Below, one piece after another: positions 49,925 to 62,812 of a stretch of 64,000 nucleotides of DNA. The first letter of the stretch is position 1. Every line of letters begins with the position of its first letter. The position numbers and the translations under genes are program-made. This DNA comes from Ampelomyces quisqualis (Eukaryota; Ascomycota; Dothideomycetes; Pleosporales; Phaeosphaeriaceae): contig JAGTXZ010000018.1 in the NCBI GenBank assembly GCA_018398575.1, forward strand, positions 992,001 through 1,056,000, read 5' to 3'. Under the pieces are notes generated by a model that saw only the letters and a program-made list of their open reading frames with translations, ran no database searches and had not been told where the DNA came from.

Positions 49925-51500
49925 GACGTTGCAATTACATCTAAGTTATTAAACTTCTAACCTAACGAATATATATTTATATACTAGAACATTATGTTAT
50001 AGATTGCCTTTATACTTAGTTATTGCCTATTTGCTAATAAGATAGTTTACGCACCTAGCTATTTATTTACAAGTACGCCTAATAATCTTATAAGAGTATA
50101 TTATAAACTATACTTAGAGAATTAGTAGTAGTTAATATAACAGCACTTGCTAAATAGTGTAACCCTTATACTTGTTAAACTAGTAGTAGACAAAACATAG
50201 TTATCTATAATATCTAGTAATGTAGCAGCATAGCTAATATATATTACTATTCGAAATCTTAACTATAAGGCACAATAACGCAGAACAATACCTAGAACAC
50301 TACTAGCTAGATTTATCTTAACAGCTAAGCTCCTAGACTCTATTCTAAAGAGTAAAGTATATTATTACTATATAGGTAAACTGTTGTTACGTAAGTACCA
50401 ACTATAGCGTTAACAATAGAGAGTTACTATAGAAGACAAAAGCTAACTAGTAACTGCAGCACTTAAAGAAGCTGCCAAATATAGTATATAACTAGAGTGT
50501 GCTAACTAATAGATATAATAGTATTACTTAACTATTTATGCAATTCTAGCTAACTGTAAAGAGTAAGTATTCTAATAGGTATAAAGAAAAATAGATACTA
50601 TACTTAATATATAGTACTACTAGATAAATAAGAGAACTTATGCAATAAATATCTGTAGTAAACAAAAGAGTATATACGCCTGTAACAGAGTTATTATCTT
50701 AATAAAGGATATAAGAATTACGTTTATCTAGTAGAGTGCTTTAGCTAGAATTACTATAACTTTAATATATATAAGTTGTTAGCTACAGATATATTATATC
50801 TACTACTTAAGAGGTTAGTTATAAAGATATTAGAGTTTACAAAAGATATACTAATAGATATATACCTTAGACAAAAGAAGGGCTAAAATAGTGCTATAGT
50901 TCTAGTAGTAGAAGATAATAGCTATGCCTAGTTAAATCAAAGATTCTGCTAGGTTAAGTATAACACTAGACTAAAACAGTTTAATAACAAGAGGGCTTTT
51001 ACAAAAGTGTTACAGTAGACTAGCGCAGAATGAAAAGTAGTAATTTACTAATTTATAGTAGTAGTATTCTTTCTACTAGCAACTAAGGCACTATACGCGT
51101 TACATTTTATCTAGGCTGCGTGTAATCTGCTAGCACTATTACAATATAAGAGTTATAAGAAAAAAATATTAGAGTATATGTTATTAGCTATTAAGTAAAT
51201 AGATGTTCTAAAAGAAGAGTTTTAACCTTTTAGACAGACGCAAGAAGAAGAAAAGAATTTTAACTACTCTAAATAGTACGCGCTAACCTATATTATTAAT
51301 AATATCTGTATATATAGAGCCCTAAATAGTATATATACTAGAATAAATAGTAAGGCCTACTATATTACAATAGTAAAACAATTCTACCTAATAATAAACA
51401 AGAGAGATTTTCCTGCGTAGATCTACTTCTATAACTCTAGACAGCTTGCACTTATGGCGTTTAAACATAAAATAGTTATAGACTAAAGTTAATAGTGCAC
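49925..51500 (+). pseudogene. Plavaka-like transposase remnant, copy 2
   Basis: Plavaka transposases belong to the CACTA-Mirage-Chapaev group and carry out cut-and-paste transposition. Ignoring RIP stops, one frame runs from about 49,925. Near the start is a segment PNEYIFIY. The DDE-core-like stretch VDKT...ITIRNLNYKAQ lies at about 50,185-50,275, where Plavaka proteins have a D-K-T...GN segment. A C-terminal segment NFNYSK-x-YALTYI is at about 51,250-51,290, followed by a run ending YFYNSRQLALMAFKHK at about 51,425-51,470, the order seen in ascomycete Plavaka proteins. Stops replace Trp/Gln. The assignment is by motif order from memory of the family; a profile search would settle it. Confidence 0.65.
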
Positions 51501-54050
51501 TACTACTAACTAGCGCAAGTACACCTTTACTATAAGCGTATTAATATTAATACTATTTAGATAACTTAGATAGTCTATACTAGGCATATTACTAAATTCT
51601 ATTATACTACTTCTTAGTAAGGTTACTATATATATTATGTTACTAGACTTTACATATACTGCTGTAGTATTTGTCTAATACTACTATTAGAAGGTAACTA
51701 GCTGCCTTGTTACCTTATATAATAAAGATAGATAGAACCCTAACTCTTACTAGGTAAACAAGATAAATATAAAAATATACTTCTCTATAAGATGCTTAAG
51801 GCTATTAGGTAAACGCTATAATAATTCTAAATATTACAAAGAAGACATAGTATAATACGCGCCTAACTAGTATAAGACTAGAAAATAGCGCAAAGATTAC
51901 GTGTAGGTGTAAGAGTTTAAATATAAAGACTATACGCAACTATCTTAGACTGTTACAAATAGTAGAGCTGCAGCTTAGGTATACCTAATACTTATATTTA
52001 TTAACAATAATTACTAAGATAAGAATAGAAAGAAATATAAGTATATAGGTGCCTTTTGCAAGGTTATAGCGTTTAATAACAAGAGTTAAATTAATTATAT
52101 AATAGAGATACTAAGCGTACACTACTATATATATATAGTACAAAGACTAAGTAATATATACTATAAGTATTTAAGGTATATAATATAATAACTATTATTT
52201 GCTCTATATACCTAGTACTAAAGGATCTACTTACACTTAATAATAAGGTCCTTATTTTATACTATGTAAATAATTATATTTATTAAGATAAATATAATAG
52301 ACTGTATTCCTTTATATTTAATTAAGACTAGACCTGTATAGTGCAGAATTATAAACAGAAGCAAATATAGTAAGATAGCTAGTATATAGCGTTAGACATA
52401 GTAAATAGAATTATATGTCTAATAATAGCTCTACTATTACTTTAATATACCTAATAGAACATAAACCTGCTAATATAACAGGTGCTATAACACAGAACTT
52501 TAGCGTAAGGCTGCTAACGCAACCTCTTTACTATATACTATACACTACTATAAATACGTAATACTAGCAACTCTTATCTACGTATGCAGGTATTATAGAG
52601 ATATTACAATAGTTACCTAAAATTACTAGTTAGTGCAGATAGGAGGATAGCACTACTATAGTAACACTAGACATAATTATTAAAAGACAGTATATATAAC
52701 ATAATGCAACTAATAGTAAAGAAATATAACTTAATATACTCTAATATAGAATAAGAGATAAGAAGGTAAAAGATACTAGGCTGTTCTCTATAGACAACTA
52801 TAGTAAAAGAACACTTATAGTAAATTACAAAGGTAATTGTATTATAACAGAATAGACTACTATAAAACGTAGCTAACAATTACCTAATCTAGACAATTAC
52901 ACACTTTACTATCTAATGTAACTATAACGCAGCCTAATAGATACGCTTATAACAGAATAAAACTAAACTAAATAACAATTAGAAGTAGGCTTTGCTAGAT
53001 AGAAACCTGCGCAGAAAGATAATAGAAACAGTTAACAAAGAGTTAAGTATAACACAAATTACTTCTAACATAATAACTATATTAGTATTAAACGCAACTA
53101 GAAACAAGTATACTTTTATTAGAATAAACTAGCTGTTATATACACACTACAACCTACTAGTAATAGACAAGTATATTAATAACCTTAATTATAATTTGTT
53201 TGTACAGATATTAGAGTATAAATTAGGCTTTAAAAGTAAATACAATAGTATATACTACTACATAAAGAAAAGAGATAGGTAGGCGCAAATATAGATATCT
53301 ATAAAGGCACGCTAGTACAGTGTATTACAAGAGACAGTTATATTAAAGATACACTAGGCGTTAATTATAATTAAACTACAAACATAACTAGTATATTAGT
53401 ATACTAGATCTATAACAATAACTTACTAGGTAAATAGTTTTCTGCGTATAAGGCTACAGAATTACATATGTTGCGCGTATAACTATTTATACTAATAGTA
53501 GACAACTATTGTATACGCTAATATTTAGTTAAAGACAAAGAGATAAGAAGGTACCTAATTGCTTGTATTACGCGCACTACTATTTATGCTAACAGTAGAT
53601 AACTATTGTATACACTAACAATTAGTTAAGAATAGAAAAGTACCTAATTACCTGTATTACGCGCACTACTATTTATACTAATAGTAGATAACTATTATAT
53701 ACCCTAACAATTAGTTAAGAATAGAAAGGTAGCTAATTACCTGTATTGTGCGCATAACTATTTATGCTAACAGTAGACAACTATTGTGTACGCTAGTATA
53801 CAGTTAAGGACAAGAAGCTATCTAATTAAACAGCCTAACTACTACGCTCTAGTAGAATTTAAGGTAATATTAGACTATCTGTGTTATAAAAACCCTACTT
53901 ATACTTATAAAGTAAAATCTCTGTTACGCTATATATATTGCTTACTTCTACTACTCTTACTAATAGTTTTTTAATATTTAAAGTGCTAGCTCTTACTCTA
54001 TATACTCTGTACTAAGTAGTAAATTTAAGTAATATTAGTAGTACACTATA
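51501..54050 (+). pseudogene. Unrecognised coding-like tract B, copy 2, with 89-bp minisatellite
   Basis: Downstream of the Plavaka-like gene, the plus strand keeps coding-like stretches (about 51,600-53,460, for example ARQYSVLQETV near 53,310) with RIP stops. An array of about four 89-bp units fills 53,463-53,822. The copy 1 counterpart is 16,049-18,650 on the minus strand. No domain recognised. Confidence 0.4.
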
Positions 54051-56500
54051 TCTTTGTCTAAACAAGCGCTAAAATAAGCGCTAATAGATAATAGTGTAAA
54101 GGTTAGGCTTCTAGGAGATATAACTCTAGAACTAAGATACTAAAAACTAAGACGCTACAGAGACTAAAAACTATCTAGACTCTAACGCTACTATCCTTAA
54201 GCCTTAACTCTAGTGTTAAAACAGACGTACAACTAACTACTACACTAGCCTAACTAAAAAGTTACCTAATAAGACAGCCTAGAGATTAAATAAGCTATAT
54301 ACTCTTAGATCTACAGCCTTACTTACTTGTTAACAAGAGAAATCTAGACGCAGTAGTAGTATAAGTATAATAAGCTAGCACAAACTAAAAACTTATAGAA
54401 CTAATATATAGAAAACGTTAGTAGTTAAAAGAGAACTACTATTAGACTTAAGGCTATTATATTGTAGAACGATACCTTACTATACACAAATAAGTAGTTC
54501 TAACTGTTATAGAGTTGCAACTCTTCTTATCTAGTATAGACCTATTTAGGTTACTACTATAGAGGAAAGAAAAACGCTAGGCAAAAGAAAGTGTATTACT
54601 AGAAAACAAGACTATACTAGAGAAGGTAAGAGTTATCTTAGTAACGTAACTACTTACTAATAATAGAAAGATACTATATAGTATAGTAATAATACTATAG
54701 CTTAATGCACGTAGGCATATATACGCCTAAATACTACTAGACGCTTAGATAGAAGTAAAGAATACTTTACTATTATTAGTTTAATTACATATTAGCTTAA
54801 TACTATATAAAGAAGCTACCTACTATATAGGTACTATTATAGCCTACTAAGGATAGTAGCTAATAGTAGGAACCTACATGCTAGATATACGCAGTAACTT
54901 GCAGACCTACGTAATAAGGCAAGAATAACTAGAAATTACTAGTACTTATATATTAAACTACCTAGACAGATAGGTTCTTAAGCCTAGTAAACTGCTTAAA
55001 GACTTTGTTTACTTACTACAAGACCTAAAGAACGTAAGTACACTTCTAAAACAGCTATACTAGCTAACTAAAGACAGCCTAAATCTGCTAGATTTCTAAA
55101 CTCTAGTTTTGTAGTAACAATAGTATAGTTATTCTATAATAACAGGAAATAGAGTATTGCTACAATAACTAGAAATTAAGAAAAGTTTAATAAACTAAGT
55201 GCAAATATAGTAGCACTAATAGGCTTAGTTATATTTAACGCAATAAGAGAATTTAATAACAATAGCACTAGGAAAACTATACTCTTCTATAGATATACAA
55301 TAGAGAGTATGTTACAAGTTCTATATATAGCATTAGCAAATAGAAAGCAGACTACTTTAATATTATTTACAAAAAATAGAAGAACCTAGAAGGTATTTAA
55401 CAGATTCTTATATAAAATAATATATAATAGGATATTACTATATACACAAACTAACAAGAAAATAACAGGGCTAACGTTTTAGTGCTAAAGGATACCTATA
55501 ATAACAACGTAGATAATATTCTAGCTAACTATATAGAAGAGAAGCAAGATTGCTATAATGCGCTTATAAACAATTACAATAACAAAGAGAAAGAAAAAGT
55601 AAACTGCTTAATAGAAAAGAATAGAAAGAAGAACGTTAGAAAGAGAAGAAAAGTCCTATACAAAGACACTAACAATATAAGTAGGTCTAAACGTAATATA
55701 ATATATAATAACTTATATAGAGTACTGTCTATATACGTATATGTAGAGTATTAAGTAAGGTAAAAGATATTTTACTAAAAGAGTATAGATATATAGATAA
55801 ACTTGCACTAGAATAGCTTTATAAGGCAGATAAACAGCTATAGTTTAAGAACTATAGAGGTAGCTAGAGTATTGTAGTAAAAGACGCATAGAAAGAATTT
55901 TTAACGTAGGCCTATAATATTGCAATTAAAGGCAACATACTTAACATAATTACCTTAACTAAAGAGAAATGGTAACTAAAACTAGGTAAGTGTAATAGGT
56001 TAGTATAATAGTATAAAAAAGAAATAGAGTATTATTAAGTAGTTATAAATAGCAGGCATAGTAAATATTATAATAACTTAATATACTTTTACTAGTATAA
56101 CGCGTAGATACTATCAGGTTAGCCTGAATATAACGTAATAGTATAGACTACTATAGTAGATAGTGTAGCACTAGCAGACATAGTATATAATCTTAACACA
56201 ACTAACTAGTAAGATAGTTACTACTCTGCAAGTAGTAGTAGTAGTTATAGCTGTCTATATATAGAGCGCGTTGTGTACTTACTAACCTGTACTCTATAGA
56301 ACGTTAAGCCTAGTAGCTGTGTCTAGGCTAGTTTCCTTTTAAAGGAGCGTAATTTAACTATACTATATTTAATTAAAAAGCCTATATAACTAGACAAGAA
56401 GAACTAGCTTAGTTAGCTTACGCTATAAGAGTATAAAGACATAAGTAGCTAGCTATAGTATATAGTTCTACTAGTGCTATAGTACTTAACAGTTCTTAAC
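54051..56500 (+). pseudogene. Unrecognised long coding tract C, copy 2
   Basis: About 2.4 kb in one main frame. An open 90-residue piece survives at 55,482-55,754, the partner of 14,028-14,387 in copy 1. The product would be Leu/Gln/Lys-rich with long predicted helices (RKEKRQAKES at about 54,565) and a Ser-rich linker near 56,220. This is the last tract before the Plavaka-side terminus. No domain recognised. Confidence 0.4.
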
Positions 56501-56734
56501 TATTAAATCTAGTAATACTAGTAACACTAGTAACACTAGCAACACTAGTAACACTAGTAACACAGGTAATATAGGTAATACAGGCAACTTACTATTAGGT
56601 TACTGTTAGGTTACTAGCAACTAGAAGTAAGTAGAGCAACTTTAGCAAATTGTCTAGTAGATAGTATTACTATTAGGCAGCCGCGGGTTGCCGCGACTAA
56701 GCTAACCAGACAAATCTTAATTTTTCCTAACGTC

Positions 56735-57188
56735 TAAACCTATTTACTAGCGTATTATAGCCTAATACTACTATTAGCCTAGGCTTAAAAAAGAGCTTAA
56801 GAAGTAAATTAACTCTTACTTAGTGTACTAAGGCATAAAGTTACTTAAATAGCGCTCTACTAGTATATTAAACGCGCTTTCCTAACCTTAAAAACTATAG
56901 TAAGAAATTATAATAGATTTTGTTATAGGCCTACTACCTGCTAAGTGCTATAGTATTATATCTTAGAAAGCCTAGTAAATTATTACTAAGCTTCTTAGCC
57001 TTTCTCTCTTTTTACTGTAGCTAAGTAGTAGTATTACCTACGCTAGTAAATAGGTAGAGAGTACCTCTCTTTAGGTAGAAATTAGGTAGAGGTTAATAGC
57101 GTAGGAGGTAGAGTAGGAGTTAGGTTATAGTAGAGCTAAGGTATAGGTTAGAGTTAGGTTGCATAAGTACTAGGTATAGGTTAGGTTT
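56735..57188. repeat. Right flank of giant element: A+T-rich DNA and degenerate GGTAGAGGTTAGG repeats
   Basis: The second TC of the target duplication is 56,733-56,734. From about 57,040 the sequence becomes a field of GGTAGAG/GTTAGGTT-like units resembling 11,036-11,460. It is not a clean TTAGGG telomere array. Confidence 0.5.
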
Positions 57189-57675
57189 TGTTAGGAAAAT
57201 ACAACGTTGGCGACATCCGCGACATTAGCAACACTGTTAGAACAGTTAACTAGACAGTTCTTAACTGTACTTAACTGTCCCTAGGGTCCCCTATTTGTTC
57301 TAGCTGCCTAATTAGACAAAAACGCCTAAAGTGATCCACCTGATCTACTAGACCTACCTGCCCTACCCGCGCAATTATGTAATTATTCTAAAAACCTAAA
57401 ATATAGAGCTTAATTCCTTCTTTAAAATATACTATTTAGAATTTTTATAGCAGCTCTTGTTGTTAAGATGCAAGGTAGTAAAGTTTGTAGAGTTTTAAAG
57501 TTCTTTGCTAATACTGGTTTTCGCTAAAGCTCTAGCACTTTAACTAGATAATATATTATATTTTTTATTAAAGAAATAGTAACTAAAGTGCAGATTTTAC
57601 TTTAGAACATTTTATTATAATATACTATATTGTAGGTGCGTAGATCTATTATGTTAAACATACTTAAAGTTTTTG
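57189..57675 (+). mobile_element. 844-bp-type non-autonomous element, copy 3 (truncated)
   Basis: Begins TGTTAGGAAAATACAACG (RIP-altered CGTTAGG...) and follows the reverse complement of 21,726 down to about 21,240. The last part (57,485-57,675) matches window positions 1-190 directly. It stops abruptly at about 57,675, where unrelated sequence starts. About 490 of 844 bp remain. Confidence 0.85.
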
Positions 57676-58793
57676 TAAGAGGTAGACCCTAAGAGTAGAT
57701 ACCAGAAAATAAAGACGTAAATTTGTGTCCTATCCTAATTGCTACCTAAAGGGTTTTTATAGTCTAGAGGATTTTAGTGTTCTAGTCTAGAACGTTTTTA
57801 GTGTTCTAGTCTAGAGCGTTTTTAGTGTTCTAGTCTAGAAAGCCAAAGTTTTTCTATAACTAAGGACTAACTAGGCAGCAGCCTATTACATAATCTTTCT
57901 ACTCTAGCGCTAGGTGCGCTTAGACCTGCGCAACTATTAAAACAAAAATTACCTTACTTAGATCTATTGTTCTATACTCTTACTTCTCTTTTTAAGTAGC
58001 ACTATATACTATACTAGCCCTGCCTTCTACATACTTGCTTGCGCGTTACCTCTTTTATTAACCTACGCATCTTTTGCGCTTGTGCTGCTATTTGCAAAGA
58101 TACTAAGTCTACGCACTCTTTGTAGTTTTCTAGCTAAGTGTTATGCTACTAACTCTTCTATTATAAGTTTTACATTTAAGGCACTAAGCTAGGTCTAGGT
58201 ATATTACTAACTAGTAATAGAACAGACTAGATATTATTATTAAGGCTAAGCTTAACCTACTATGTTGTTTAGGCTGCGCTATTACTTAGCTTAAGAGTAA
58301 CAAGTCTAAGTGCAAGATTACTTACAGTAAAAGCACCTGCTCTTAGTGCAAGAACGCTTATATTGCGTACAAGCCTGTAAGTTAACTACTATATTCTCTT
58401 ACTTTCTTAGTTAATTCTAATTGCTTCTTAAATTAACAATTACTTTAAGATTATAGTTATTTTGCTTTATAACGCGCTTGCTTGCAATTCTAAAGTTAAG
58501 CAGCTGTTAACGCAGTATATAATTACTAGTCTCTAGTCTAACTTTATTAATAAGCTTAAGGCTGCTTAAGCAAAGTCTTATAGTAGTAATAAGTCTAGCT
58601 ACTAGGGTCTAACGCGCAAGGTTAACAAGGTTAATGTCCTAGTAGATATCTGCTAGCTTCTTTAGCAGCTCCTTGTTAAGTAGAATACTATTATTTATAA
58701 GCTTAATAATGTTAGCGCTAGCGTGCAGCAGCTCTACACTAATGTAAGTTTTTTCTAATTTGTTTCTCTTCTATTAGAGTTTGTTTTCCTAAG
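57676..58793 (+). pseudogene. Unclassified transposon relic with a zinc-cluster and coiled-coil tract
   Basis: Begins after the truncated element. Three 24-bp units (TTTTTAGTGTTCTAGTCTAGA core) lie at 57,771-57,842. At about 58,270-58,390 the plus strand reads a Cys cluster C-x2-C...K-C...C-x2-C (CLGCAIT, SKCK, STCS-x-CKNAY). A helical tract follows (about 58,550-58,760). The layout resembles the antisense tract in the gypsy element at 25,900-26,705. No intact gene; the protein family is unknown to me. Confidence 0.35.
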
Positions 58794-58980
58794 TGTAACA
58801 GAGTATGTAAATTAGCAGATTACAGGATTGTTACGTGTAATAACCAAGCATGTTACTAATAAGATAGAATCTATTTAGAACTAAACTAACTTATTAAGCT
58901 ATTTCTTAGCTTAGTGTATTTAATCTAATCTATCTGAACATAGTATAGAGCAAGAGATAGAAGCCTTTTTACTTATAACA
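58794..58980 (+). repeat. 5' LTR of the copia element
   Basis: 187 bp with TG...CA ends. It matches the remnant at 10,323-10,510 in length and sequence. Confidence 0.8.
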
Positions 58981-60038
58981 ACTTAATCTATAGTATTGCT
59001 TAGCTCTCTTAGTTATAAGCCCCGCGTTATAAGACTATAGTGTTAATTCTTCCTGCGCACCTTATATTGCTAAGGTACTACCTGGATTAACAATTACTCT
59101 AATACTTCTTAAAACTCTTTATAAATACTCTCTACTTAATTAGCTTGTTATTAATTATAGACTCCTATTCTAACAATAAGATTAACCTAGACGTTCTCTT
59201 AACTAGCTAGTTAGACTAGCTGTACTAGTTTGCCTAACTCTAGCTTTATGCTTGCAACAAAGGAGTCTAGGATTAGATTAACTTAGACAGCAACACAGTG
59301 CTCTTAATTAATAACTAGGAACCTAAATATCTAGAGCTTCTAGCTGCTTTAAGTTACCTAGTCTTAGCTTTACTGCCTGGAGCTACTAATCTAAACACGC
59401 AGATCTGCAATAAGACTTTTAATTAATATAATCTAAAGCTAGTTACTTATAAACTTACCTCTAGCAGTTACAAAGAGAACGTTTGCTAATACAAAGTTAA
59501 TACGTTAAAATAGACTAGGCAAGCAGCTAAACTTAGTAACGTCTAGGAATAGATTAGTTAAACTGTAGCTAAGGATCTTATAGCACCTGCAGCAATTAAG
59601 ATGCTTAACTCTTTAGAAACAACGCCCTAAGCCTTAATTAGAATTCTTAAGTATAACCTAGCCCTAACAGATAACAATACTATGCACCTAGTTAGGCAGC
59701 AGTATTAAGCTTATCTAAAAAAGGCTAAGCACAGCAGGATTACTTTAGATAAATAGTTTAACAAATAGCAAGTAATCTACAGCAAGGCTTAAGCGTTCTA
59801 AGTTATAGAGGTAGAGGGATAGCTTACTCTTACTAACTTCCTTAACGCTCTATCTATTAAGATTACTCTAGATTAGGCTTAATTAATGCGTTAGGATATT
59901 ATTAAAGACGCAGCTCTTAGTTAGCCTGTTATAATTATGTATAATCTAGCTAAGATCTTTGCTCTAATGCTTTAGAAGCAAGCAGTCCTAGTTACTAAAG
60001 GAAAATCCTATTTAGCTTTTGCTACCCTTAAGAACATT

Positions 60039-62812
60039 AAAAACTTAGAGAACTCTAATCTAAGAAACAAAGGCAAAGACAATTTTAAGCTAAAATCTTG
60101 CCTTTACAAGAACAATAAAAAGCACAAATAAGACCTAATAGATTGTCTTTAACTAAAGACTGCAATTACTAGATTAGCTCTACTAGGAAAAGTACTAATT
60201 AAGATCTTTAATTTTAACTAAAAGAAGGTCCTTAAGCAGCTTAATACCTCTAAGTAGGCCTTACTTAATAACAAGATTAAGAAGCCTAGTTAGACGCTAC
60301 CTATTGTAGCTAACTAGTTAACTTCTAGAACTAAGGCAGTAACATACCTAGGAGATGTTGTAGCAGCATTAATTAACCTAACTACTCTTAATTAGGAACC
60401 TAATGTTACTAATCTAGACTTTAGAGTGTATACAACTACGTTTATAACCTATTTACTTTTAAGAAGTACTGTTTATAATAGGGCTAGTATAGTGCACCTT
60501 GTTAATAATTAGTTGCTTCTTGTTTTAGGAACGTATAGTCCTACCTACTCTAAAGAAAGAGTTAAGGCTAAAATACAGTTACTTCTTGTAACTAGGTATA
60601 GCAATTAAGTAATTAAGAATGTTCTATATAGTCTAGAAGGCTTATGCACAAGGGACCTAAAGCTTAAAAAGGTTAAAGTTGTTAATAGCTTTTATATAAA
60701 CATTGTATCTATAGTACTGCTTAAGCAGGCAGGTATATAGTATAGTAGATTAGACAGCACTCTTTAGTTTAGATTATATAAGCAGAACGTTATTGTATAC
60801 AAGCTCTACAAGGCTTACAACCTCTTGTTTATTAAATACAACTAGGTTACACGCTACGTTCTACAACTACTAATCCTGTATACCTTATATTAATCTAACA
60901 TTAATTACTTAAGAGATAATAACAAGAATCTATAGCACAAAAGATTAGGCTACCTAGGCTAGCAAGCACTCTAGTCTCTTACCTAGTTAGCTTAAAACGT
61001 TAAGTTAAGTAGGACTAAAAGAATTAATTGTTAAGACTGCTTAGTTACCTATGCAGCTTAAGTAGTCTTACAGCGTCTAAGAGAAAGATTACTACAACTA
61101 TTCTATTAAGTCTCTTAGGATCTATTTAATATGCTAACTAGAATGCTTTATAAAGAATAGTCCTTAATTATTAAAGAGGACTACTTAGGTAAGCTTTTTA
61201 ACTATAATCTTTACAACAAGATGTTAATTAAGATTATAAGAGTAATTTGCTAATTTACAGCCTAAGTTAGAAACAAATTTAATCTAAAGATTGTAGAAAT
61301 CTATTAGGATAATAATACTGCAACTCTGCCTTAGAAAGGGCGTTTATAGTATAAGAAGTAGGCAGATTAAGAGGAGATTAAAATACTACGCCCGCTACTA
61401 TACACGCATTAGCCAAATAGATTATAAAAACTTAGAAAACTCTAATCTAAGGAACAAAGGCAAAGACAATTTTAAGCTAAAATCTTGCCTTTGCAAGAAT
61501 AATAAGAAGCATAAATAGAACCTAATAGATTGTCTTTAACTAAAGACTACAATTACTAGATTAGCCTTACTAGGAAAAGTACTAATTAAGATCTTTAATT
61601 TTAACTAAAAGAAGGTCCTTAAGCAGCTTAATACCTCTAAGTAGGCCTTACTTAATAACAAGATTAAGAAGCCTAGTTAGACGCTACCTATTGTAGCTAA
61701 CTAGTTAACTTCTAGAACTAAGGCAGTAACATACCTAGGAGATGTTGTAGCAGCATTAATTAACCTAACTACTCTTAATTAGGAACCTAATGTTACTAAT
61801 CTAGACTTTAGAGTGTATACAACTACGTTTATAACCTATTTCCTATTAAGAAGTACTATTTATAATAGGGCTAGTACAGTGCACCTTATTAATAATTAGT
61901 TACTCCTTGTTTTAAGAACGTATAGTTCTACCTACTCTAAAGAAAGAGTTAAGGCTAGAACATAGTTACTTCCTGTAACTAGGTATAGCAATTAAGTAAT
62001 TAAGAATATTCTACACAGCCTAGAAGGCTTATGCACAAGAGACCTAAAGCTTAAAAAGGTTAAAGTTGTTAATAGCTTTTATATAAATATTGTATCTACA
62101 GCACTGCTTAAGTAGGCAGGTATATAGCATAGTAGATTAGACAGCACTCTTTAGTTTAAATTATATAAGTAGAACGTTATTATACATAAGCTCTACAAGG
62201 CTTACAACCTCTTGTTTATTAAATATAACTAGGTTACACGCTACGTTCTACAACTACTAATCCTGCATACCTTATATTAATCTAATATTAATTACTTAAG
62301 AGATAATAACAAGGATCTATAGCATAAAAGATTAGGCTACCTAGGCTAGTAAGCACTCTAGTCTCTCGCCTAGTTAGCCTAAAACGTTAAGTTAAATAGG
62401 ACTAAAAGAATTAATTGTTAAGACTGCTTAGTTACCTATGCAGCTTAAGTAGTCTTACAGCGTCTAAGAGAAAGATTACTACAACTATTCTATTAAGTCT
62501 CTTAGGATCTATTTAACATGCTAACTAGAATACTTTATAAAGAATAGTCCTTAATTATTAAGGAGGACTACTTAGGCAAGCTTTTTAACTACAACCTTTA
62601 CAACAAGACGTTAATTAAGATTATAAGAGTAATTTGCTAATTTACAGCTTAGGTTAGAAACAAATTTAATCTAAAGATTGTAGAAATCTATTAAGATAAT
62701 AATACTGCAACTCTGCCTTAGAGAGGGCGTTTACAGTATAAGGAGTAGGCAGATTAAGAGAGGATTAAAATACTACGCCTGCTACTATACACGCATTAGC
62801 TAAATAGATTAG
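60039..62812 (+). repeat. 1,387-bp tandem duplication inside the copia element
   Basis: Unit 1 is 60,039-61,425 and unit 2 is 61,426-62,812; every landmark checked (AAAAACTTAGA start, ACGCATTAGC end) is offset by exactly 1,387 bp. Each unit runs from the gag end through the integrase core. The units differ mainly by transitions of the RIP type, so the duplication probably preceded or accompanied RIP. No element ends flank the units. Confidence 0.92.

Larger units (their letters stand above)
11461..56732 (+). mobile_element. Giant Plavaka-type DNA transposon, copy 2 (interrupted by copy 1)
   Basis: Left end at 11,461 (TATTAGAAAAACACAAC, RIP-altered from CGTTAGGAAAACACAAC); right end at 56,732 (...CTTAATTTTTCCTAACG). 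TC flanks both ends. The element's own DNA is 11,461-13,147 plus 39,959-56,732, about 18.46 kb; the middle is the inserted copy 1. Both termini share the 11-bp inverted repeat CGTTAGGAAAA but differ beyond it. In this copy the pogo-type transposase and an unrecognised long tract lie on the minus strand (left half), and the Plavaka-like transposase and other unrecognised tracts on the plus strand (right half). All frames are broken by RIP-type stops. Confidence 0.85.
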
